Source: Chthonomonas sp. (GTDB lineage: Bacteria > Armatimonadota > Fimbriimonadia > Fimbriimonadales > Fimbriimonadaceae). From it: 64,000 bases of DNA. The notes beneath the pieces are model-generated. The model did no database searches. It was not told the DNA's origin and saw nothing but the letters and a program-made list of their open reading frames with translations. The position numbers and the translations under genes were made by a program. Numbering within the stretch: position 1 is the first letter of the stretch; every line of letters begins with the position of its first letter. This document shows positions 57,865 through 64,000 of this stretch, piece by piece. Location of the stretch: positions 558,001 to 622,000 of the forward strand of contig JAEURQ010000002.1 in NCBI GenBank assembly GCA_016788425.1, in the 5' to 3' direction.

Positions 57865-58376
57865 GGCGTGAGGAGTCCAGGCGCGCGTTTGGGCTGGCTG
57901 ATGCTGGGCGGAAAGATATAGTTGGGCTCAAGCTCCAGCGCCGTGGACCACTGAATGCGGTCCCAAGTCGCGGCCAGATGGGCGGCGATCGGGGGCTCGC
58001 TCGCCAAGGCGTGTGGGCTGATCGTCAACTCGTGACCGTCGTGCACGAAAAACTCACCCTTGCGGCTGGGGATGACGCGGACCCCGTCGCGTGAAATGAG
58101 GTCAAAAGCTGCGATTCCTCCGACCGGGATTTGGTAGAGATAACCCCACGTCTTGGCGAGCATCACCGCCACCTTCACGCCCGTAAAACTACCAGGGCCA
58201 ACATCGGCGACGATGCCGCTTAGCGCGTGCTCCTGTAGCCACGGCTCGCACAACTGAATCAAAGCGCCCGAAGCAGCGCGCGGGGCCTCGCGCTCACCGC
58301 TGGCCACAAGCTGACCCTCCGGCGAAAACAAGGCGGCCGAGGCGATGGCGGAAGAACTGCTCAGCGCCAGGATCAA
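57861..58376 (-). CDS. tsaB: TsaB-like threonylcarbamoyl-adenosine biosynthesis protein, short form
   Basis: A 171-residue protein matching the N-terminal part of TsaB: MILALSSSSAIASAALF, then IVADVGPGSFTGVKVAVMLAKTWGYLYQIPVGGIAAFDLIS. TsaB partners TsaD and TsaE in making t6A37 of tRNA. At 171 residues it is about 50 shorter than usual (about 220-230): most of the second ASKHA half is reduced, and the last 60 residues are a poorly conserved tail with ALELEPNYIFPPSISQP. It overlaps murB and the preceding gene by 4 bases each, so it sits in a coupled operon. Confidence 0.82.
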   Translation of the reverse strand: MILALSSSSAIASAALFSPEGQLVASGEREAPRAASGALIQLCEPWLQEHALSGIVADVGPGSFTGVKVAVMLAKTWGYLYQIPVGGIAAFDLISRDGVRVIPSRKGEFFVHDGHELTISPHALASEPPIAAHLAATWDRIQWSTALELEPNYIFPPSISQPKRAPGLLTP

Positions 58377-59470
58377 CCCTTGACCTCAAGGGCGAGCGTG
58401 CGGATGAGCTGTTCAATGAGCGCCAGCGACTTTTTGCTGGACTCGCTCGCGCCGGTGTAGCTGAGTACCCAGTAGCGGTCGTCCTTTGCGCCCACGGCGA
58501 GAAAGGCCGTGGTGTCCACGCTCTTCATTTTGCCGGTTCGCGAGGATCGCCACACGGAGTAGCCCGCCGCATTGAACTTGGCGGGGGCGTCGGCTCGGTT
58601 GGCCACGCTGTCAAAACTCTTGAGGTCGGCGGCCATCATTTCGGCGAGCATGCGGGCCGGCGTGGGCGACGTGACCACGCTGTGGAGGGCAATTTTAACC
58701 GTGCCGGTGAGTTGCGGGTGAGTGAGCAGCACCGCCTCGTCCCCAGCTTTTGCGGTCCAGCCCTTGGCGAACAGAACATTGGCCGTGGAACCCGCCAGCA
58801 AGGTGGGCGCAGCTTGCTCGCCCGTAACTGGCTTGGTGGGCGCGCCATCAGGCTTAAACGTGAACTGCACGGGGGGTGCCGAAGGCGCCACTCGGACCTC
58901 CTCGGCCACAAACGGCTTTTCCTTGGAAGGCTTGGTGGTGGGCAGTTGCTGCGTGGGGTCCTCGGGCAGGTAGTCGCCGCCGGTCGAGGTGCGCATGGTG
59001 AGCAACACGGCGCGCACCAAGGTCTCGGCTTCGTCGTAGCCGGGTTTGGGTACTTCCAGGCGAATCTGGAACTTCGTTGTGGTGCGCGAATACAGCAGGC
59101 CGCTGAGCGTGGAGATGGTGAACCCCTTGTCGTCGTGCTCGCTGAGCGTGTAGAGCATGGGCGCGCCGAGATAGACCTCGTCCCACTGCTTTACCAACAC
59201 GCGCTTCTGGGTTTTCACCACGTCGGCTTGCATGGTTTGCCAGACATCACTGGCCCCGCGGAATCCGGCATCCAAAATCTGCAACTTCGCCTGACTCGCC
59301 CCGTTGAGAACCGGGAAGGTGAACTCCGAGTAAGTGCGCTTGAGCGAAAACTTCCACTTTTGCGGATAGGTGAAACTGAGCCCCTGGGCCGGGCTGGTGT
59401 AAACCATTTGGGTTTGAGCCACGGCGGCAACACCGCTCAGGGCTAGGGCGACAACGACGGCCAGTTTCAT
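58373..59470 (-). CDS. Secreted protein of unknown function
   Basis: A 365-residue protein with signal peptide (MKLAVVVALALSGVAAVAQTQ). Residues 25-150 (YTSPAQGLSFTYPQKWKFSLKRTYSEFTFPV) and 225-360 (ANVLFAKGWTAKAGDEAVLL .. YWVLSYTGASESSKKSLALIEQLIRTL) resemble two copies of the PsbP/Mog1-like fold used for surface proteins, split by a Pro/Lys/Thr linker (about 165-225). This is a visual similarity, not a firm family call. It overlaps trmFO and tsaB by 4 bases each, so it is co-expressed with tRNA-modification and cell-wall genes. Confidence 0.6.
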   Translation of the reverse strand: MKLAVVVALALSGVAAVAQTQMVYTSPAQGLSFTYPQKWKFSLKRTYSEFTFPVLNGASQAKLQILDAGFRGASDVWQTMQADVVKTQKRVLVKQWDEVYLGAPMLYTLSEHDDKGFTISTLSGLLYSRTTTKFQIRLEVPKPGYDEAETLVRAVLLTMRTSTGGDYLPEDPTQQLPTTKPSKEKPFVAEEVRVAPSAPPVQFTFKPDGAPTKPVTGEQAAPTLLAGSTANVLFAKGWTAKAGDEAVLLTHPQLTGTVKIALHSVVTSPTPARMLAEMMAADLKSFDSVANRADAPAKFNAAGYSVWRSSRTGKMKSVDTTAFLAVGAKDDRYWVLSYTGASESSKKSLALIEQLIRTLALEVKG

Positions 59471-60843
59471 ACGGATAGATTACCGACTTTGGGCAACCAG
59501 GATTCCCAGGCCGCGTGCGCGGCTTCGATCTTTTTGCCTCGCTTCACGCCCTTGTCGCGTTCGGTTTCGAAGCCAGGCAAGAGCCCCCAGTTGACGTTCA
59601 TCGGCGCGAACTCGCGCGGCGTGTCGTCTTGTAGGTGCCCAAGCAAGCTGCCGTAAGCGGTGGCGGCCGGCGGTGTCGGCAGGGCCGCGCCGGTGTGGCG
59701 GGCCAGCACCGCGAGGGCCGCATAGATGCCCATCGCCGCGCTTTCGACGTAGCCTTCGACGCCGGTGAGTTGACCCGCCACCCACACATTCGACATGCTC
59801 CGGAGGCTCAGGTCGTCGCTCAGCACCTGCGGCGCGTTGAGATAGGTGTTGCGGTGGATCACGCCGTAGCGCACAAACTCCGCCCGCTCCAGCCCCGGCA
59901 CCATGCGGAACACGCGTTGCTGCTCGCCGAATCGAAGGCGGTTTTGGCAGGCGACCAGGCTGTAGAGAGTTTTCTCGCGGTTTTCGGGACGCAGCTGTAG
60001 GGCCGCGTAGGGGCGGCGTCCCGTGCGCGGGTCTTCCAGCCCGACCGGCTTAAAGTTGCCGAAGGCCAGCGACCGCGGCCCGCCCTCGGCAATCACTTCA
60101 ATCGGCATGCAACCCGCGAAGTACTTCACCTTTTCGACCAGGTCTTCTTCGCGGCCGGTGGCTTCGCCATCCCGTTTTCCGCCGGCCTCAAACGCATGAA
60201 ACGGAGCGCGCTCGGCGGAGATCAGCGCCTCGACAAACGCGAGGTAGGAATCCTTCTCGAAAGGGCAGTTGAGGTAGTCGTCGCCCTCGCCCTTGTCGTA
60301 TCGGCTCTGCGCGAAAACGATCGAGCGGTCGAGCGAACTCGCCTCGACGACCGGGCTCACCGCGTCGTAAAAGTGCAGATGCGTGCGGCCCGTGATGGTG
60401 GCGAGAAACTCCGAGACTGGGTCGGTGCTGAGCGGGCCGGTCGCGAGAATCGTGGGCGTCGTCGCATCAATGAGCGCAGGCGTCCACTCGCTTGCCCTTA
60501 CGGTTACGTTTGGGTGCTCGGATATGGTCGCGGTAACCGCCGCCCCAAACTTATCGCGATCCACCGCCAGCGCCTGACCGCCGGGGACTTCGTGCTCCTT
60601 GGCCATCGCCAGAATCAGCGAGCCTAGACTCGCCATTTCGGTCTTGAGCAAGCCCGCGGGGCTCTCTGGATTTTTTGACTTAAGGCTGTTCGAGCACACC
60701 AGTTCGGCGAAGTAGCCGGTGGTGTGAGCGGGCGTGGTGGTCGCCGGCCGCATTTCGTAGAGTTCGACCTGGGCGCCGCGATTCGCAAGCGCCCAGGCGG
60801 CCTCGACACCCGCGAAACCGGCCCCGACCACCACCACCTTCAT
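59467..60843 (-). CDS. trmFO: tRNA (uracil-5-)-methyltransferase TrmFO
   Basis: A 458-residue folate- and FAD-dependent enzyme making m5U54 (ribothymidine) in the T loop. The FAD motif VVGAGFAGVEAAWALA, RPATTTPAHTTGYFAELVCSNSLKS, AKEHEVPGGQALAVDRDKF and the YDAVSPVVEASSLD block are diagnostic; GRRPYAALQLRPENREKTLYSLVACQNRLRFGEQ and MVPGLERAEFVRYGVIHRNTYLNAP follow. The length matches the family. It follows the SnoaL gene by 9 bases and overlaps the next gene by 4. Confidence 0.97.
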   Translation of the reverse strand: MKVVVVGAGFAGVEAAWALANRGAQVELYEMRPATTTPAHTTGYFAELVCSNSLKSKNPESPAGLLKTEMASLGSLILAMAKEHEVPGGQALAVDRDKFGAAVTATISEHPNVTVRASEWTPALIDATTPTILATGPLSTDPVSEFLATITGRTHLHFYDAVSPVVEASSLDRSIVFAQSRYDKGEGDDYLNCPFEKDSYLAFVEALISAERAPFHAFEAGGKRDGEATGREEDLVEKVKYFAGCMPIEVIAEGGPRSLAFGNFKPVGLEDPRTGRRPYAALQLRPENREKTLYSLVACQNRLRFGEQQRVFRMVPGLERAEFVRYGVIHRNTYLNAPQVLSDDLSLRSMSNVWVAGQLTGVEGYVESAAMGIYAALAVLARHTGAALPTPPAATAYGSLLGHLQDDTPREFAPMNVNWGLLPGFETERDKGVKRGKKIEAAHAAWESWLPKVGNLSV

Positions 60844-60852
60844 CGGCGGAAC

Positions 60853-61215
60853 CTAGGCACCGTAGAAGAAGCGCTCGCGAGTGATTTTGCCGTCGGCGTC
60901 GAGCTCATAAAGGGCGAGCTCGTCCATGTGGTTTTCTTCGCCGGTCTGCTTGTTCACCGTGTCCAGGCGGAAGATCACGCCGAATTCGCTCTCGCCATGC
61001 GGGAACGGGCCCTCGACTTCCATCTTCTTCACGTCGAACGTGCTGTCCCACCACTCCATCTTGCCGCGAATGGCGGCCATGCCCTTGGCAACACGGTCTT
61101 CGCCCATGGCTTCGACCGATTCGGGTTCGGCGACAAAGAGTTCGGTGTAGGCGTCGGCCCAATTGGCCCCGCGACAAAGTTCAACAAGCTTGTTTCCAAT
61201 TTCAATGGATTTCAT
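60853..61215 (-). CDS. SnoaL-like NTF2-fold protein
   Basis: A 120-residue cytoplasmic protein. MKSIEIGNKLVELCRGANWADAYTELFVAEPESVEAMGEDRVAKGMAAIRGKMEWWDSTFDVKKMEVEG (given in part) and NHMDELALYELDADGKITRERFFYG are the SnoaL/nuclear transport factor 2 pattern. Members include polyketide cyclases and many unknown proteins; no catalytic role can be fixed. The ATG at 61215 has ggagga 9 bases upstream and matches homologue length; an upstream in-frame start lacks this. A consensus promoter lies at 61254-61282, so it opens the trmFO-tsaB-murB operon. Confidence 0.85.
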   Translation of the reverse strand: MKSIEIGNKLVELCRGANWADAYTELFVAEPESVEAMGEDRVAKGMAAIRGKMEWWDSTFDVKKMEVEGPFPHGESEFGVIFRLDTVNKQTGEENHMDELALYELDADGKITRERFFYGA

Positions 61216-61253
61216 AACGTGATCCTCCAACCGCAATTCTACGGTTGTAGACA

Positions 61254-61282
61254 AGTGTACACCAGTTTGCCGAGAATTGCAA
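61254..61282 (-). promoter_or_regulatory. Sigma-70-type promoter of the SnoaL-trmFO-tsaB-murB operon
   Basis: On the minus strand TTGCAA (61282-61277) and TACACT (61259-61254) are 17 bases apart. Transcription would start near 61247, leaving a leader of about 32 bases with a good ggagga site. Confidence 0.6.
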
Positions 61283-61284
61283 AC

Positions 61285-62061
61285 TTACAGCTTAAAAAAT
61301 GTGATTTGTGGTTGGAGGGCCACCGTAGGCGAACCAACCTTGCCGCTAACCACGGCGAGATAGACTCCGCCCGGATCGAACACAAAGGTCTTTTGCGCAT
61401 AAACAACGGCCGCGTCCGCGCCGTTCTGACGGGCTTGGAACGTCAGGGTGCCGCTGTCAATATCGAGCACGTGCGTGCTCGTGCTGAAGTCGCCGAACGA
61501 GAGGTTCGCGCGGTTGAACTGCGGATTTTCGCCACCGGCGGGATTCGAGGGGTCGAACGAGCGGAAGTCAATCGCGTACGGGTCCACGCCATCCTTTTCG
61601 ACGAGCGCGTTAAAAATGATGAGGCGAGCGCGGTTACCGACCGGTGCATCGCGATCTACCGTGAAGAACGTTTGCTCCAGGCGTTTGATGTTCTCGGTGC
61701 CAAAGTTGGCCAGTCCGTAGGAAATCCAGATGTACTCTTGGTCGCGTTGCCAAACCTGTTCGTTGCGAACTTCGATTTCGGTGCTCGGAACGTAGGTCGT
61801 GGCATCGTAACCACCATCGGCGTCGTTGCGAAACTCGACGCTGTTAAACGCCGGGGTGCCGCCCAGGTAGGGCACATTCGTGGCGACATCGCTATCGTTC
61901 AGCGATGCGTTGATCGTGGCGTCGACGGAGAGATTGAAGTAACGGTACTTGGGATTTGGAAGCGTGGTAAGGGCACCGCCGCCACCGCATCCAGAGAGTA
62001 AGACCCCCGAAATCAAAGCCGTTGCTACAAAAAAAGTGCGCTTCCAATTCGCCACAGTCAT
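61285..62061 (-). CDS. Secreted lipoprotein of unknown function
   Basis: A 258-residue protein with a lipoprotein signal (WKRTFFVATALISGVLLSGCGGGG; lipobox LSGC with Cys25). The mature part is beta-rich and acidic (YRYFNLSVDATINASLNDSDVATNVPYLGG, GTLTFQARQNGADAAVVYAQKTFVFD, GGVYLAVVSGKVGS), like a DUF4397-type beta-sandwich, though this is only an impression. ATG 62061 lies 7 bases after the stop of the zinc-ribbon gene; an alternative ATG at 62076 would overlap it. The gene ends with the C-terminus TFFKL just before the promoter of the next operon. Confidence 0.7.
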   Translation of the reverse strand: MTVANWKRTFFVATALISGVLLSGCGGGGALTTLPNPKYRYFNLSVDATINASLNDSDVATNVPYLGGTPAFNSVEFRNDADGGYDATTYVPSTEIEVRNEQVWQRDQEYIWISYGLANFGTENIKRLEQTFFTVDRDAPVGNRARLIIFNALVEKDGVDPYAIDFRSFDPSNPAGGENPQFNRANLSFGDFSTSTHVLDIDSGTLTFQARQNGADAAVVYAQKTFVFDPGGVYLAVVSGKVGSPTVALQPQITFFKL

Positions 62062-62068
62062 AAGATAC

Positions 62069-62269
62069 CTAGTCATTCGAAGAAGGTCCCGAAGGTGAGA
62101 CGTCCGAAACCCCGACTTCGTACTCAAAAATTGAATAGCAGAGCGGGCAGCCGTAGAGTCCAGTACGAACCCAGTCGGCTTCGGTCCATCCACAAAAAGG
62201 ACAATCCCCGCGCGATTCTCGCTCCCCACGAAGGGCGTCGAGAAATCGCACAGGGATTTCTGGGGTCAT
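62069..62269 (-). CDS. Small McsA-like zinc-ribbon protein
   Basis: A 66-residue protein with CPFCGWTEADWVRTGLYGCPLCYSIFE (given in part; four cysteines at 23, 26, 41 and 44). The spacing C-x2-C-x14-C-x2-C and the T-G-x-x-G-C-x-x-C-Y-x-x-F ending resemble the zinc ribbon of McsA, the activator of the protein arginine kinase McsB. No mcsB or clpC is in the window. It begins where the ilvE stop ends and stops 7 bases before the lipoprotein start, so it is part of that operon. An adaptor role is conceivable but unproven. Confidence 0.65.
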   Translation of the reverse strand: MTPEIPVRFLDALRGERESRGDCPFCGWTEADWVRTGLYGCPLCYSIFEYEVGVSDVSPSGPSSND

Positions 62270-63166
62270 CTAGCTCGCGTTGGCGGCTACTTTGTCAAAG
62301 GCAACGCCGGTCACGCGGACCTTGGCGTAGGCTTCCATGAGCTTGCGGGTGATCGGGCCGGGCTTGCCGTCACCGATCTTGCGACCGTCCAGGCTCACCA
62401 TCCCGATGATTTCGGCGGCGGTACCGGTCAGGAACGCTTCGTCGGCGGTGAAGATGTCAAACGGAGTCAGAACTTCTTCGACCATTTTGTAGCCGGCGGC
62501 AACGGCCAATTCCATGGCCGTGTTGCGGGTGACGCCTTGCAGAATGCCGCAGCTGGGGTGCGGGGTGCGAACCTTGTTGCCTTGGATCAGGAAGATGTTG
62601 TCGCCACTGCACTCGGCGATTTGGCCCATTTGATTCAGCATGAGCGCCTCGCCCGCGCCTTGGCGGTTGGCTTCCATCTTCGCCATGATGTTGCTTGCGT
62701 ACTTGCCGATGCACTTCACACGCGGCTCAATGGTGTCCGGCGACATCACGCGGAAGCTGCTGGTGACCACGTCGAGCCCGGTGTCGTAGGCGCTCGGCGG
62801 ATACAGCGCCAGCTCATTGACCATGATCATCACGTTCGGCTTGCGATTGATGTTCTTGGGGTCGAGGCCAAGGCCGGTGCCGCGGGTGACGTTTAGGCGA
62901 ATGTAACCGTTGCTGATGTCGGCCTGCGCGCACATGTCCAGGATGATCGAGCGCAGTTCCGGCTGGGTGATCGTCATTTCGTAGCCGAAGTAAGCGATCC
63001 CATGATAAAGGCGGTCGAGGTGCTCGTCGAGCTTAAACACTCGCCGCGAGTAGATGCGGATCCCTTCGAAGATGCCATCGCCATAAAGGTGGGCGTGGTC
63101 TGCGGCACTGACGGTCGCTGTCTCCAAGGGCATGACATCCCCATTAAGCCAAACCAGTTTGGGCAT
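62270..63166 (-). CDS. ilvE: Branched-chain amino acid aminotransferase
   Basis: A 298-residue fold-type IV PLP transaminase that makes leucine, isoleucine and valine from their keto acids. VSAADHAHLYGDGIFEGIRIYSRRVFKLDEHLDRL, the PLP lysine Lys155 (CIGKYASNIMAK), NQMGQIAECSGDNIFLI and the TGTAAEIIGMVSLDGRKIG region all fit IlvE. The zinc-ribbon and lipoprotein genes follow directly. It is the first gene of a minus-strand unit, divergent from the VanW gene. Confidence 0.95.
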   Translation of the reverse strand: MPKLVWLNGDVMPLETATVSAADHAHLYGDGIFEGIRIYSRRVFKLDEHLDRLYHGIAYFGYEMTITQPELRSIILDMCAQADISNGYIRLNVTRGTGLGLDPKNINRKPNVMIMVNELALYPPSAYDTGLDVVTSSFRVMSPDTIEPRVKCIGKYASNIMAKMEANRQGAGEALMLNQMGQIAECSGDNIFLIQGNKVRTPHPSCGILQGVTRNTAMELAVAAGYKMVEEVLTPFDIFTADEAFLTGTAAEIIGMVSLDGRKIGDGKPGPITRKLMEAYAKVRVTGVAFDKVAANAS

Positions 63167-63220
63167 AGTTAAATTGTACCGTCCGAGGGACTTGTGCCCG
63201 TGCCCAAACGTTCAATCTTG

Positions 63221-63226
63221 TATAAT
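63221..63226 (+). promoter_or_regulatory. Candidate -10 element for the VanW gene
   Basis: A consensus TATAAT lies 15 bases before the ATG at 63242, with no well-spaced -35. Leader length would be under 10 bases. Confidence 0.35.
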
Positions 63227-63241
63227 TTGTGGCAATCATTC

Positions 63242-64000
63242 ATGGGCTCTTCACGTTGCTTTCTCGCACTCTTCTTGGTGGCCGGTTCGGCCGTTGCTGC
63301 CTTCGCTCAGGCGAACGATCCGATTCTGCAGCCGGAAGTCACCATCGCCGGGCTCAATGTGGGTGGCCTGACGACCACCGAGGCGCGATACCAGCTTCGT
63401 TTGTGGTGGGATAACGAGCGACGCACGCTGTTCTCGCTGACCAACTCTCAGCTCAAAAAGCAACCCGAGGCGCGCAGTCTGACTTCGTGGGGGGTGGCTC
63501 TCGACGATGCCGCGACGCTGGCGGCGATGCCGAAGGAAGCGTTCTACAGCGAAACGGTGCCGACCGGCCCTCCGACCAAGCGCGATTTCGACGCAGTCTA
63601 CAAGTTCGACGCGGCCAAGATGGACAGCCTGCAACGCTTTATCGAAGCCCAACTTGGCACTGGCGGCGGCGACGCGCAGGTCGCCATTGTGGGCGGCAAA
63701 GTCGTGGTGAAGGGCGCTAAGCCCGCGCCGAAGTTTGACCGCAAAAAGACGCTGGACAACCTGATGGCGGCCTGGCGCAACGGCGACGCTCAAGCGCAAA
63801 TTGACATTGACGTTCCTGCAAGTTCGATCCCGGAAGGCGGGCTCGCTCTGGTGGAAATCTCGCGGTTTAGCACGCGATATCCGACCGGCCAAAAGAGCCG
63901 CAACAACAACTTGAGTCTGGCCAGCGGCAAGATTGACGGCCATGTACTGATGCCAGGCGAGGTGTTTAGCTTCAATGGCACCGTCGGCAAGCGAACGGTT
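63242..64000 (+). CDS. VanW-family protein, N-terminal part (cut by window edge)
   Basis: The first 253 codons are visible and stay in frame to the right edge. A signal peptide (MGSSRCFLALFLVAGSAVAAFAQ) is followed by a PG-binding-like domain (about 25-180, beginning PEVTIAGLNVGGLTTTEARYQL) and the start of the VanW domain (VEISRFSTRYPTGQKSRNNNLSLASGKIDG, then MPGEVFSFNGTVGKRT). VanW proteins are found with vancomycin-resistance clusters and in cell-wall-associated roles; function is not proven. No vanHAX genes are present. The ATG at 63242 is the first start before the signal peptide. Confidence 0.88.
   Translation, partial: MGSSRCFLALFLVAGSAVAAFAQANDPILQPEVTIAGLNVGGLTTTEARYQLRLWWDNERRTLFSLTNSQLKKQPEARSLTSWGVALDDAATLAAMPKEAFYSETVPTGPPTKRDFDAVYKFDAAKMDSLQRFIEAQLGTGGGDAQVAIVGGKVVVKGAKPAPKFDRKKTLDNLMAAWRNGDAQAQIDIDVPASSIPEGGLALVEISRFSTRYPTGQKSRNNNLSLASGKIDGHVLMPGEVFSFNGTVGKRTV

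Noticed and set aside
63242-64000. Vancomycin-resistance cluster
   Set aside because: Only a VanW-family N-terminal part is present; no vanHAX, vanS or vanR genes are seen, and VanW proteins are widespread.
1-64000. CRISPR arrays, tRNA genes, rRNA genes, transposases or prophage
   Set aside because: No regularly spaced direct repeats with unique spacers, no tRNA-like cloverleaf with a T-loop GGTTCRA block and no transposase or phage protein was recognised; short tRNA genes could still be missed by eye.

Overview
This is a gene-dense stretch of a bacterial chromosome. By eye it is about 60% G+C, with short intergenic gaps, many 1-4 bp gene overlaps and frequent GTG starts. The gene set combines a Firmicute-like flagellar hook cluster, PEP-CTERM surface proteins, a dockerin-bearing secreted protein, a translin-family protein, a fused DgkA-PAP2 protein and a VKOR-DsbA fusion. 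That set fits a Gram-negative-type, flagellated member of Armatimonadota (Fimbriimonas-like). The assignment is an inference from gene content, not from a phylogenetic marker comparison. I saw no tRNA, rRNA, CRISPR array, insertion sequence or prophage.

Layout. 1-2954 (minus): hook assembly genes fliK, flgD, a small flagellar-operon protein and flgE (cut by the left edge), preceded by two unknown membrane proteins (3042-4272). 4378-9672 (plus): rfbD, a GYF/TM2 protein, a small transaldolase, a NIL-domain protein coupled to an acetyl-xylan-esterase-like hydrolase, and dsbD. 9669-13195: an HD-GYP response regulator, then a GAF histidine kinase coupled to an NtrC-type regulator that lacks a DNA-binding domain. 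13271-17311: rpoB standing without rpoC. 17409-18440: a PEP-CTERM gene broken by two frameshifts. 18541-24405 (plus): ATP-grasp ligase, rpsU, then the 7TM-HD / ybeY / dgkA-PAP2 / CNNM-CBS / rdgB run. 24362-26027 (minus): GNAT and two small proteins. 26161-31725 (plus): secreted proteins, phenylalanine hydroxylase, an S15-type hydrolase and an MFS carrier, with a heptad-repeat ORF antisense to the gap after phhA. 31755-35609 (minus): lipoyl E2 acyltransferase, GNAT, Gfo/Idh/MocA oxidoreductase, TerC. 35653-40282: translin-like protein, WecG/TagA glycosyltransferase, YbjQ, flavin reductase, VKOR-DsbA, mnmA. 40296-42330: a NotI-like restriction endonuclease facing an HTH-fused D12-class adenine methyltransferase. 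42335-47018: DAHP synthase, DAACS symporter, TfoX, BON and Dtd proteins. 47144-50463: dockerin protein, a large unknown protein, rpsT. 50558-53301: a DM13 / ECF sigma / zinc anti-sigma cluster. 53309-54857: SAH riboswitch and ahcY. 54901-63166 (minus): PEP-CTERM propeller protein, tandem NTF2-like paralogues, a trmFO-tsaB-murB operon, a lipoprotein, a zinc-ribbon protein and ilvE. 63242-64000: a VanW protein cut by the right edge.

Connections. The two sensory units next to the flagellar genes resemble FlgS/FlgR-type sigma-54 control of flagella. DsbD and VKOR-DsbA provide electron flow for extracytoplasmic disulfides, and the DM13 proteins with a CxxC-zinc anti-sigma factor may add a redox-regulated surface module. 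rpsU, 7TM-HD, YbeY, MnmA, TrmFO, TsaB, Dtd and rpsT form a dispersed translation and RNA-modification theme. The most unusual items are the NotI-like restriction-modification pair with a palindrome over the methyltransferase promoter, the antisense heptad ORF, the rifampicin-pocket substitutions in RpoB, the regulator without a DNA-binding domain, and the SAH riboswitch with a readable on-switch architecture.
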